Assembly: GCA_029953675.1 (NCBI GenBank)
Contig: JAMWBK010000005.1
Span: 2,561,001-2,625,000 of the forward strand
DNA length: 64,000 nucleotides
Reading direction: 5' to 3'
Source: Rhodosorus marinus
Lineage: Eukaryota > Rhodophyta > Stylonematophyceae > Stylonematales > Stylonemataceae
In this document: positions 23,730-33,810 of the stretch, piece by piece
Numbering within the stretch: position 1 is the stretch's first letter
Layout: each line of letters starts with the position of its first letter
The notes under the pieces: model-generated
The model's input: the letters and a program-made list of their open reading frames with translations, nothing else
Database searches by the model: none
Told to the model about the DNA's origin: nothing
Program-made: the position numbers and the translations under genes

Positions 23730-24945
23730 CTATCGCGCATCAAACATGCGGGGGTCAAGCTCCCCAGTTCGGCCGTACGAGATACGCTCTTGATGCAGCG
23801 TGAGGAATATTTCGTCTACTTCCTTCGTCGGATTTCCACGTGATTCTTCTATCTCTTTCGGCAGACTTTCATGATACCTGAGAGAGGACATAGAGTGCGC
23901 GGCCTTTCCTCAGCACGAAGCAGTCAGATGATGCAAGTACATTGCTTGGGAGAGTGTACCTCGTGAACAGCAAACGACCGCCTAGTTCCCTATCCAGCTC
24001 TGGAAGAGTCTCAAGCAGAGTATTGCGCTCCTCAGTTGTGCTCTTCCTTCCCATCGTACTGATCCTATCCATTAGCTAGTGGATGTATAGAGCGCAGTAG
24101 TGGGCTTGAGAGAGCTAACGGGAACTAGAGGAAGGTTATTCGAATCAAGACGTGTATGTGAACAGGCTTACCCCAGTGTTGCCCTCTAGGTATTTAGAGC
24201 TGTAAGAAACGCCTTCAACGTGATAAAAATTATGCCCTCTCGGATGCATGAACACAGGATCACCGCTGATTTGCTTCAGCCAAAGTGATAATTCAAGCAT
24301 ACCGTTGCATTTGGAATCCTTGCATTGACGAAAAAATTGGAAAAGAAAAGCAAATAAGAACAAGAGTCGAAGCGGAACTCGCTCGAACCAAGCGAGCAGT
24401 CACAATCTGCCCCTCGCAATATCGTCGACGATTGTACCTGCAACAAGTAGCGATTGGTTCGCTTCCCAATCCCTGCGAACAGCGAGAGATTTACATCTAC
24501 AACTCCAATCCTCCTCGCGGTAATGTCTGGATCGTTCGAGCGCACTTCGATACATAATACACAGTCGTCCAGGTACTCCCGGGCTCCCAATTCGGATCTA
24601 ATCTTGACAACAAAATCCATCGTGCAGTGGAATACAATTTCGTTTCCAGTGCAAGCAACTTCTGGCGTCTCGTCTTGATAAGGCTTGGCAATCTCCCTGG
24701 ACATCTATCAAAAATGACAAAAGACCCAATTTCAACCTCTGGTTGTTCACTTCCCAACCCAAGGAAACCAAATACCCGCTTGAGTCGGTTCATTGCCAAA
24801 AAGCACTCACCTTCCATCTACAGGAAAATTTTTGGTTCGTACATGGCATAGCCAGAATTTTCTGGATCGAAAGAACCACATGAAACTCCCTAATGCTCCT
24901 GAACAGTCCTCGACGTCCTAGTCCAGGGATATTCCATTCCTCCAT
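23730..24945 (-). CDS. NT-C2 (EEIG1/EHBP1-type) domain protein
   Basis: Five exons (24945-24811, 24704-24438, 24318-24172, 24075-23960, 23877-23730) give 270 residues with consistent phases. Residues 10-150 match the N-terminal C2 domain of EEIG1/EHBP1 proteins: REFHVVLSIQKI, CRWK, GNEIVFHCTMDFVVKI, RRIGVVDVNLSLFAGIGK, then MLELSLWLKQISGDPVF. In animals and plants this domain binds membranes and links to actin or organelle movement. The C-terminal part (ELDRELGGRLLFTR, EVDEIFLTLHQERI) is charged and unassigned. The Met at 24945 sits just before the domain; the frame extends upstream to an acceptor near 25060, so an extra 5' exon (perhaps from an ATG at 25142) is possible. Confidence 0.75.
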
Positions 24946-25780
24946 TGTGGACCGCCCAAAGCTCTTTTTGTTGCGGATGAATCTCTGCAAAGCGAGCTTT
25001 GGTTCAACCAATTCCAACGGGACAGAAAGGGAAGCACAAACTCGCCCGCGCCCTGAACAAAGCAAAATCACTCGGGCTCTCTCTCCTTCAACTCAACAGC
25101 ACCCCAGCTGAGACGTACTAACACTTGCCGAGTGATCAACATGGAACCTGGGGAGCATGCTAATGAGATTCCGGACAATAAAAGAACCCCTTACGGGTTA
25201 CAAAAGCAATCATCGCAGGACTTTTTGGGTCTTTTATCTTTTCGGAAAAGTAGGGAAAGGGAGGGAACACACCATCCAGCGCTGACGTTGACCGTTTCCC
25301 AATAACTTTCGCGTTTCATGAATAAAATCTCAGAGCAAGTTCACGTGATGATGTGATTTTAGAACAGCTTCTTATATACAAATAGTATTCAATGAAGTCG
25401 CGAACAGCAAAACGAACAGTTCTCCTGTCCCTCTGCCTTGAAGCAGCCCTCATGAGAGGTAAACTAGCCCTGTCCAATCAAATATCAACAACAATAGCTT
25501 TGACTGTAAGTTATATTAAAATATTATAAAATATTGGTACTCAGTCAATTTTTGCTCATATATAGGCTAATGATTGGATGTATTATTCAATGCTGGATAC
25601 AATTTGTTGAAAGAAAATATTTTGATTGCAATTTAGCTAAATTCATTATTTTGGACAGCGGCATGGTTTTTTAAAAGGAATTTCTGTATATAATTGATGG
25701 AGATTCCGGTTGCGGGATTGTTGGTGGATTGGAGCTGGAGAGTTAAGACCTAGAGCGTTGGTGAGGGGAAGAAGGAAGGT
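24946..25780. other. Divergent intergenic region, NT-C2/SPRY
   Basis: This should contain promoters for both flanking genes. It is AT-rich at 25490-25690 and purine-rich on the plus strand at 25725-25780, directly before the SPRY start codon. Confidence 0.45.
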
Positions 25781-26937
25781 ATGATGGGTTGGATCTTAGA
25801 TGGAAGTGGTATTTTGAAGGTACTTGACAACGGTAATCTGGGTAGCGCCCCAGATGTTCAGTCAAGATCGTCGAAGAAAGCCAACGCTATATTTGAAGAT
25901 GGTAAATTAGATGCGGGGACTGTTTTTGGGTCTCTGATCGCTGTACTAGGTGGGAGCTGAAGAAATTTTCTTCTCGAATTTTTTTCAATTGCAACAGGAG
26001 GTATTAGAAATGGGGAACACAAATACTATGAGCTCAGTATGATTAAGGCAGAAACCTCTGCAACCTGGTTCGGCATGACGACTAGAGACCGATTTGGGCC
26101 TGGGTACAAATTAAAGGGAGTTTTCTTTGGTGGTCCAGGAAACACGTCTAATGGATCAGCACTTGTCAAATCGCAGTAAGTTACGGTGGAAAACGAAGCT
26201 GTTAAAGCTTCCCTACCAAACGAAACTAAGCGAACGTTTAATGCGAACAGGTTCCACGAATCTGGGTTGGCGGAGGGAGACCTCGTAGGAATGGAAGTCG
26301 ACGTAGGAACCAAACTGAGTGTGAAGTATTTCGTGAATAACTGTTTTGTGGGAGAAGCTTTTCGTTTGGATGACTACCCCAGAGGTGAAACCCTCTTCCC
26401 AGCCGTATCCACCAGCGGCAAATCAGAATTATCCATGGGAATCAAGGACTCGCCACCTGCGACTTTGAACCGCATTCCTGAGCCATCAGGACTCACTGGG
26501 AAATGGGTACCTGATGGCGATGACTTTGGCTCCAAGTAAGTAGAAACGCCGGAGTCCTGCTTCTACATCGGGATTTGTCCACCTAGCTGAACGTACAACC
26601 CCTTCAACGACCTAGTACGCCGACACTGTGCGTGCGAAGTACGAATGATATAAATCAGTACGGAGTAAGCGCAAAGTGTGCTAATACGATGAGTACATCG
26701 GTAAACATTTCGGGAGACTCAGCTAGCGCCGGTGGAGTGATGTCAACGATGATGATGGCACCGCCTGAATGGCAAGACTCAGAGATGAAAACCATGAAAC
26801 TGTTAGGCACACTCACTCGTTTCTACCTCGATGGCGATAAGCTCAGAATCGATTCTCCAGGTGGGCCGCAGGCATTCTCTCGCGCACGTCCGGAAACACC
26901 AGCACCAACCTCCAAGGTACCCAGCTTCTCCTCTTGA
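25781..26937 (+). CDS. SPRY-domain protein with conserved C-terminal module
   Basis: Exons 25781-25901, 25998-26175, 26251-26535 and 26616-26937 give 301 residues with every phase matching. Residues 40-160 look like a SPRY/B30.2 fold: NGEHKYYELSM, WFGMTTRDRFGPGYKL, GDLVGMEVDVG, KYFVNNCFVGEAF and LFPAVS. SPRY domains bind protein partners. After a linker (LTGKWVPDGDD) comes a second module, YGVSAKCANTMSTSVNIS, GGVMSTMMMAPPEWQDSEM then LLGTLTRFYLDGDKLRID, which reads as a small beta-rich domain of the kind that begins with a W and ends with a DGDxL hairpin. I do not recognise a named family for it. Function is unknown. The last 30 residues are Pro/Ser-rich and a further 3' splice is possible. 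Confidence 0.7.
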
Positions 26938-27750
26938 ATGCATCGTTCAAGCCAGGCAGCGGAAGCGCGTCGAGCTGCGGTTCCAGTGAACATAAGACAT
27001 GATAGTTCATCCTGAAGAAACCAAACAAAAGAATACTGTCCAAATAAACCCAAGAGACTATCAGGAGAACAGGGTGTTTTTCTGAAAGATCCATCGCATC
27101 CGATGGTGACGCAAGCTTGAACGTCGCAGGAATAAGTACTCAGAAAGTGAGAAACAAAGCACACGGACACATACGCGAGCGCGTTCTCAGGACCGTAATT
27201 GCACAAGCACAGCCGCTTCAAACCTAATTTGGGACAGATAACAATAGAAGAGATTTATATATATAGCCACATCCGAACGGGACAAAATCTTTCAATCTTT
27301 ATTTCTATATGATTGAATACAATCAAAACCTTTTTGGGAAGAAGATCTTTCATAATTAAGCAGTTAAAAGTTTTGGGTCAGATGCCTGACCACCAGCACT
27401 TTTAGGTGACAGTAAAAGCATTAAAATCTTCTAAATGAGTGAGAGCATCCCCTTTTGAGTGATCGTATTTGCTGATATTTCAATTAACGTACAATATACA
27501 ACATATTTTTCTGTTTTTTGCAGTGATCGTAAGGGGTGAATGTAGTTTACGTACTTTTTGCAGACTTAAGAGTCATAGGGTGATCTGGATGTGTGTGGAT
27601 TTTTGAGTGGTTTTGAAGGATTTTTAAGCGATGCGATAGAGGAGGGAAAGAAGGGACGGCAAGGAGGCCGAAGGGGATGCGGATGGGAGGATTTTGTGGG
27701 GGAAAGGATTGTATGAAGTTTGGAAAAGACTATTATTGTACTTGCCAGCC
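26938..27750. other. Intergenic region
   Basis: No gene supported. 27620-27740 is strongly G/A-rich on the plus strand, directly upstream of the next start codon. Confidence 0.4.
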
Positions 27751-28461
27751 ATGCAGAGAGCTTTAGTAACTGGGAGAGGAAGGGTATTTGGGCTCATTTC
27801 TCGGGGGTTTAAGACGTCGGCGCCAGCGCAAGGTGGAGGGCTGGTGCCGGGACAAAAGCAGTGGGAAGTTAGACCCCCGCCGATGTTACCGCGGAGGTAC
27901 AATGAAGACCTGAGAAAGCTCTGGATAGCGGATGCTGAAAAGGATTTCAAGGGAGATAGAGAACTGGGCTGGGAAGACGAAGTGGATCCTTATCCACTTT
28001 CCGCGGATCAATCCAATCTGTACGGAAGTTTTGTTCCTTATGTAAGACACCTTTCCAAGCGGCATAAATAATCAGATTTCGCTTCGTGAGGACTGAAAAC
28101 GGCTGAGACTTACTCTTGCTTTCGTTTTTCCTAACCAACCACGCAGGAGTCCACCACGCCGTTGCCAAGAGCCCTGGGATTTTTCTTTATTTTTCACTTT
28201 GTGTTGCTCTCTCCAATCTTGATGGGGAAGTACTATTTCTCCAAGCCAGAGCACAAGAAAGTATACAGGCCACCTGTTGATTTGCCCTATTTGCCGGAAG
28301 CACTGGGAGGAAGGGATATAATGGAATGGAGGGACGAGTGTTGGAAGGATTTCAAGGGGAACTACTGGACGGATTTCGAGGGAGATAGTCCTCTTTTCTA
28401 CAAGAACTACACGCCGGGTGAGGTTCCTACTATGGAAGAGGCCTATCCCTATGGCTTTTAG
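27751..28461 (+). CDS. Mitochondrial single-pass protein, NDUFB8/ASHI-like complex I subunit (probable)
   Basis: Two exons (27751-28041, 28147-28461) give 201 residues. The first 25 residues (MQRALVTGRGRVFGLISRGF) are basic and amphipathic like a mitochondrial presequence. A soluble N-terminal half with YNEDLRKLWIADAEKDFKGD and DPYPL is followed by a single helix (GFFFIFHFVLLSPILMGKYY). The rest is Pro/Tyr-rich (KKVYRPPVDLPYLPEALGG), ending EEAYPYGF. The order of presequence, matrix arm with a DPYP motif, one membrane helix and Pro/Tyr-rich intermembrane tail resembles the complex I accessory subunit NDUFB8. Similarity is in architecture rather than long motifs, so another inner-membrane complex subunit is possible. 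Confidence 0.5.
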
Positions 28462-29159
28462 TTTTGCGCGCTTTCTGTCACAGAAGAACCCGCAGCAAGA
28501 CGAGCAAAAGAAACGGATGAATTTATTAACAGCATTGCGAAAAGAAATTCTAAATAAATAGAGTAAATTCTTGAGCCCAATTGCGTGGGAAAACTGTAGC
28601 TCCCGAATGAACTGTACATTTGGGGTGATCTTGCAACGCGCTGATGCCTCGACCGTTCACCAACGCAGACTTCAACTGAAGATTTGCTGAACTTCTTTGG
28701 GAATGGTGCTCGGTTCGACCCTACTCCGAAACTTGAATTCTTAATCGAGAATTGCGAAATCAATGCATCTGTGTCTCATAGCCTGACCGTTGTCCCCAAG
28801 GAAAAACCGCTTGCAGCAAAAAACAGCATCCACTTCGCCATGGGCAGAACTCAATCACCCTGAGTTGAGACGACGAACTTGAACTACGGAGCAACACGTC
28901 CTAAACCAGCCTGCTTTTGAGCTCAAAAGGGTCTGAAAAGCCGTTCAACGATGAAAGGGACAGTCATCGGATAACGAAGACGCTGGTTCGCTTCATTTTT
29001 CCTGTTGGTTCGAGTTGATCGAGAGCGTAGAAAAGGCAATCGGCAGTGATAGTGTGCTTTGAGGTAGGCCAAAGGGGATGAGGCAGGCTCTCCGTTGATA
29101 CAGGAGCCTGAATTTGGAATGGAAAGAATACCTAAGCTATGGTTAAGAAAGAGGGAGAG
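28462..29159. other. Intergenic region
   Basis: No gene supported. It holds the 3' end of the mitochondrial protein gene and the leader of the SAM-DUF202 gene. Confidence 0.4.
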
Positions 29160-30102
29160 ATGATGACAACAGAGGACTCTGGTAAGTTGAATTTTAAATC
29201 GGGAGGGAAGAGTTGAACAGCTGCAGTGCTTACTGTTTGGGTTTGTGAGCTTGTACGCTTGTTCGTGTCTGAACGAGGATTCATGGCTTTGATTTCGTTT
29301 TGGCTTTGGGAAAGTAGCAGCCAGCGGTGAATCGTCTTCAGCGGCGGAAGCTTGGCGGGGACTGGAAACCTCAGAGGACGTTGCAAACTGGTTGAGGGAA
29401 TTGGGCAAGGACGAGTACATCAGTACTTTCGTGTCGAACGAGATCAATGGTGAAATTCTTGCAAGCTTGACTTCTGAGGAGCTCCGAGATGACCTCGGGG
29501 TCATCAACTTGAAGCATAGGAGGGAAATATTTACTGCGATAAAAAGCATTGGTAAGTTCAACGCTTGTTCCTCTGGCAAACTTTCGCTGTCTTATTTGAC
29601 CAGTATCGATTATTCTTGCTTCTTGGCTCCAGGTGGAATGAAGAAAGTGGAGGACATGCTTCCAGAGCATGGGAGAATCTTGGATCATCTGTCCAACGTT
29701 AGAACCTTTCATTCCTGGGTAAGAGTTGGCGTGCAGCTGTTGGCCTTTGCGCTAGTAAGCCTGCGCCTCTTCCCAACGTGGAGGGACAACAGAAATTTGA
29801 TCACCGGATGCTCGTTGTATTATAGTTGTGTCGGAGCATTCGCGATTTTGGTATGATGGTTTCTTTCCTTTCGACAGAGTTCGCTTGTTAAGTCGTCTTC
29901 TAAGGGGCTAGTCTTATGTTCTGGACAGTATGGGCTAGGTCGGTACGCGCTGGTCGTAAAGTGGATAGAAGAGTCGGGAGTGAAGACACCGAAATACCAT
30001 CCAGATAAAATCGGTGTCGCTGTGATGTTGGTATTAGTGCTGGTCGCTACTGCGCTTACTCTGTATATAATCTCGCTGGACGCAACCCCTATCAGACCTT
30101 GA
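29160..30102 (+). CDS. SAM domain-DUF202 membrane protein
   Basis: Exons 29160-29181, 29315-29551, 29633-29850 and 29929-30102 give 216 residues in phase. The first exon is only 22 nt (MMTTEDS), and its acceptor could be 29315 or 29318. Residues 20-90 form a SAM domain (TSEDVANWLRELGKDEYIS, EILASLTSEELRDDLG, HRREIFTAIKSI). The C-terminal half has three hydrophobic helices with the DUF202 start VRTFHSWVRVGVQLLAFAL, then YYSCVGAFAILV and IGVAVMLVLVLVATALTLYI. DUF202 domains occur in the VTC polyphosphate polymerase complex and in YidH-like bacterial proteins. SAM domains self-associate or bind partners. It probably sits in an endomembrane; substrate or partner is unknown. Confidence 0.8.
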
Positions 30103-31935
30103 CATCTCACTCCGTCGGGATTGGACTGGGGGCGAGAATCGAAGCATCTTTGTGCCAAAGGCCCAACAACCTTAAAGCCGATAAAAAGATTAAAAACCGC
30201 AAGAACCCACCCCAGGCCAGCGCTCACTGAACCCTCACTGTTTCTCATGGCTTTTAATTCACACGAATCAAGAAACGGGTCCTCACTCGTGATTTCATTT
30301 TTAGCCAGGAAGTGTGCACGTCCCATACCAGAAGACAACTGCGCCGGAAGGTCCACGATCCGTACAGTCCCCAGTGGACTCCCTCATCGCACTCAAGAAG
30401 AGGTCCAAAAGCTGTTGCAATACCGGTTGGAACGACATACTGTCGGTCATATCATTCCAACCTACGTACAGATCTGATTTTAATGCAATCCCGCCTAAGA
30501 ACACCACCCGAAATGGCTGCAGTCATAGAAAGTCTCCCAAGCGTTCTACCAGAACAACCCTAATCGGAACGGCTCCCATGCGTCCCACCCTGCTATCCAC
30601 AACCCTAATCGCAAACGCCACCCCACATTCCAAAACACGTTTAGCAACGTAACCGATGCAAAAAGACGCTGCCGCTGCTGAACGGAAAGATTAAAAAAAA
30701 CATTTATTCCTCCCTACTGCTTTTTACCCAATAGCTAACAATGCTATTAAATATCATCGAAATAATTAGGCCCCTTTTTTTTATTCATTTAGACTCGTGG
30801 TCATGGAAATCCGCCCCTGGATGATTTAACATGTTCATTTACAAAACCCTCTCTTAACAGTAATCAGCTAACCTTTTCATGCAATTGAATAAATATTCTT
30901 GAGGGGATCGGAGCAACTGCGTTCTAGGCTACAAATAGTATGCTCCCACGTGTCATTGTATCTAATCAATAAGACGCACTTTCCTTGCACGTGCACGTGG
31001 GTTTTCGATCGGTCTACGCTTTGACGTGTTCTGTTGACCAAGTATCTACGGGGTATGAAAGAAAATAGTAAAACCGTACTAGGGAGTATTAATAATATAA
31101 TATAAAAATATCCGTACTTAGTACGGCTGTCAAGTTTCTGCAGACCTTACCATACCCCTCTATTCACCAATAAAACCTGTGCCTAGCAACTAAACGGTTC
31201 GAAAGTTTCAAAAATATTGATAAGTTTATCGTTTGCGCTATTGTGCCTTCTTTTTAGAAAGGATTTTGTTCTCCATAGTTCTTATTTTGAGAACCCTAAA
31301 CGGATGGATAAAAACGGCCAAGACTTACAAGGTCATTATATGCCTCTAATTATTTTATTTATACGTTATATACGTATTTGGAAGCAATCTATAGGGGTCA
31401 CATAAGACCACAAAGTTTTAGAGAGGTCTTCTTTTTCTGAAGATGGATGGTGGTGGTAACGTCCTAACTGGTGTTGACGAACGTGTTGGTTTTGTCGAGG
31501 TTCACCGATGAGAGCAGTTGGAGATGAAGAGGTCCTTCCCAAGTGGAGATGATGTAGGATAAACTACATATTTTTAGATAGATAGAGAGAGAGAGAGAGA
31601 GGGAGAGAGAGAGAGAGAGAAGGAGAGAGAAGGAGGGGGTGGTAGAAAGAGAGGGAGGGAGAAAGCGTTAGCAATTTAAGGGATCTGAGAATCTATTGAA
31701 TTGGGAGACTGTTTGCTTCTTCTTTTTTCTCGGAAGGGGTTTTATCTATGCGATTGATCTTTGATCGTTGAATTTGTTGGGCTCTCTTGGGGTGGGTGAG
31801 GTGCGGCGGAGGGTGGGGAGGAGTTAGCGATTGACCCTTGAAGACGTCGTCAAGGCTTGTGTTTTTGAGGAGGAAAGAACTGTTTGTTTGTATTCTATAT
31901 GCTTTTAAGTCGGCCATAGGTGGCACTAGCACATT
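30103..31935. other. Long intergenic region
   Basis: No gene supported. A minus-strand frame at 29820-30356 is the shadow of the SAM-DUF202 gene. Sequence at 30660-31420 is AT-rich. A GA-rich tract lies at 31576-31666, and the leader of the next gene follows. Confidence 0.45.
31576..31666 (+). repeat. GA-rich microsatellite
   Basis: Nearly uninterrupted GA dinucleotides with some GGA units, about 270 bases upstream of the next start codon and purine-rich on its sense strand. Confidence 0.9.
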
Positions 31936-32679
31936 ATGTTTGAAAATCCGAAGTACTCGACGTGGGCTAAGAGGGTGCCGACGGATGTTTACCCTTTGGC
32001 GATAGCGCTTGGTGCTAGTGTTGGGTTCATTGTTTACTTCGCAAATTCAAAGGCTAATGATCAACATTTTACGCTGAGGAGAGATGCGAGGATGAGTTTT
32101 GATGAACAGTTTAAGTATAGGGAGAACCCGCACCTAAGCTGGTTCAGCAGACTAAAGGATAGGGAGTGGCCGTTCTTTAAGGGGGTGTCAGGCTATGGGT
32201 CCGTAAGTGGAATCCAAAAGTCGGACATCAGTTCAATTGACCCAAGATCCAAGGAGAAGTCGATTGTCGTCGACGTCCCACTCGAAGACGAAGAAGAAGA
32301 GGAAGAGGAGGAAGAAGTAACTGAGGAACCGTCTGCCGACGATGGTGAAGAGCCAGCTGCAGATGGCGGCGTCGAATCCGATGTATCCTCTGAAGAAGCG
32401 CCTCCTATAAGCGCGGCGGCAGTGGATGAATCCAGTGTATCTGAAACGCCGACGGAAGAGACAGCGATCTATACTCCTCCGGTGGAAGAACCTGAGGTCC
32501 CAGCAGAAGCTGAGGCTCCCGCCTCCGAACCCGCGGCTGAACCCGAACATGCGGCACCAGTAGAAGAAGCAGTGGTAGTAGAGGCAGCAGAGGCAGCAGA
32601 GGTAGCAGAGGTAGTAGAGGCAGCAGAGGCAGCAGAGGCAGCAGAGGCAGCAGAGCCCGTGGCGGCCGCTGCAGAATAA
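31936..32679 (+). CDS. B12D/NDUFA4-like membrane protein with acidic-alanine tail
   Basis: An intronless 247-residue frame. The N-terminus (WAKRVPTDVYPLAIALGASV, then GFIVYFANSKAND) matches the B12D/NDUFA4 (MLRQ) pattern: a short basic start, xEVYPL-like motif, one membrane helix, then a basic segment with RRDARMSF and an aromatic stretch (HLSWFSRLKDREWPFFKG). NDUFA4-type proteins belong to respiratory complexes in the inner mitochondrial membrane. From residue 115 the chain becomes a long acidic tail (runs of Glu) and then Ala-Glu-Val repeats ending PVAAAAE, encoded partly by GCAGAG microsatellite. Family members are usually about 80-100 residues, so the tail is an unusual addition. It could instead be a different single-pass protein. 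Confidence 0.55.
   Translation: MFENPKYSTWAKRVPTDVYPLAIALGASVGFIVYFANSKANDQHFTLRRDARMSFDEQFKYRENPHLSWFSRLKDREWPFFKGVSGYGSVSGIQKSDISSIDPRSKEKSIVVDVPLEDEEEEEEEEEVTEEPSADDGEEPAADGGVESDVSSEEAPPISAAAVDESSVSETPTEETAIYTPPVEEPEVPAEAEAPASEPAAEPEHAAPVEEAVVVEAAEAAEVAEVVEAAEAAEAAEAAEPVAAAAE
32578..32663 (+). repeat. GCAGAG-type coding microsatellite
   Basis: Repeats of GCAGAG/GTAGAG/GCA units encode the Ala-Glu-Val tail of the preceding gene. Length variation between individuals would be expected. Confidence 0.85.
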
Positions 32680-33057
32680 TCGTGTGTTTGAGTGAACTGA
32701 GAAAATACTATTGAGTTACAATTTGAATTGTAGGAGTACAAGTATTAATGAATACCAAAATGCTCCTGGTTTATAACCGGCCTTTTGCTAAGTAAAAGGC
32801 GATCTTTTACCATAATATGCTAACCCCGCTACCACAGCCCACACCCCATGGCGGCAAGACCGAGCTTTGGGCCCCTCTTAGCTGAGCAGATTCCCGAAGC
32901 ATCGCATCCTTCAACTGTGGCCTGCTTCGTCCAACTGCATGTACCGATAGAACGCGTCCGGATGGAGGCAGTCTGCGAGAACCTCTATATCGAGAAACCT
33001 GGGTAGGAGTAGAGAGCGTTATACTCCATGTTAGTACACAAGGGTGCCAAAAAAAGT
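32680..33057. other. Convergent intergenic region
   Basis: 3' ends of two converging genes; nothing else seen. Confidence 0.5.
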
Positions 33058-33810
33058 TCACGACTTCATCATCGTCTTCACGCACTTTGCAGAAGTTGGA
33101 AGCGTAGACCCAAAAGCTTTTCCTGCGCTCAAGTCGGGGTACCTTGTCCTCTGCTGCAAGAGTTTCAACTTTCTGTACGGCCAGTACCGTATACCGCGGA
33201 GCCGACAAATCTTCTTGAAAACAGAAAGGCTAACGCAGAACACTTCTGCAACCTGTGCGCGCGGGGTGCGAAAGTGTGGTATGAGATCGTCTAGACAGAT
33301 TTGCAACGACTTGGCTATCTTAAAGGAGCGATCTTTGGATCTCGAGCTGTCAGAGAACCTGCTACTCGCTAGGTGACTCTTCCATAGGCCCGAGGTAATA
33401 GGTAGTGCTGCCGTTTTAAACTGACGTAGGTCGAAAACGCTGATCCTCCCTCGCACGCGTTGGAAGGCACAGAGCGGCTTACCGAAACGGCACTGTTCTA
33501 TTTCCAAAAGCAAAAATGACAGTGGTCCGATAATAGGTTTGGAACGATCTCCACCCTTGGAGACAACGTTAATTGTCACGGGAAGAGCCCCAGAAGATCG
33601 CACATGAGGTTGTACGAGAAAGTGGACGAACAAACACTCGGGAGGGTCGCTGTTGGATCCGCCGGGTACCTCCACGTGACCTTTTCGATCCTCTTGTGAA
33701 CTGTCGCGGTACCACGTACCAGAGGATGTAACAACCGCTGCTTCCAAACCATCAAAACCAACGTATGTCTCTATACAAAACGCTTTGGGAAGTTGCTCGT
33801 CCTCGTCCAT
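33058..33810 (-). CDS. RWP-RK domain protein
   Basis: One uninterrupted frame; starting at MDEDEQLPKAF it has 250 residues. Residues 190-240 carry an RWP-RK DNA-binding motif: TPRAQVAEVFCVSLSVFKKI, CRLRGIRYWPYRKLKLLQQ. The usual signature is RWPxRK; here the first Arg is Tyr (YWPYRK), with an Arg one residue earlier. RWP-RK proteins (NIN-like, RKD types) are plant and algal transcription factors controlling nitrogen response or gamete fate. The N-terminal 180 residues have beta-rich stretches (PIIGPLSFLLLEIEQCRFG) that I cannot assign. It lies convergent to the B12D-like gene. Confidence 0.75.
   Translation of the reverse strand: MDEDEQLPKAFCIETYVGFDGLEAAVVTSSGTWYRDSSQEDRKGHVEVPGGSNSDPPECLFVHFLVQPHVRSSGALPVTINVVSKGGDRSKPIIGPLSFLLLEIEQCRFGKPLCAFQRVRGRISVFDLRQFKTAALPITSGLWKSHLASSRFSDSSRSKDRSFKIAKSLQICLDDLIPHFRTPRAQVAEVFCVSLSVFKKICRLRGIRYWPYRKLKLLQQRTRYPDLSAGKAFGSTLPTSAKCVKTMMKS

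Noticed and set aside
29820-30356. Minus-strand open frame of 178 codons
   Set aside because: Overlaps the last exons of the SAM-DUF202 gene on the other strand, whose domains and splice phases are clear.
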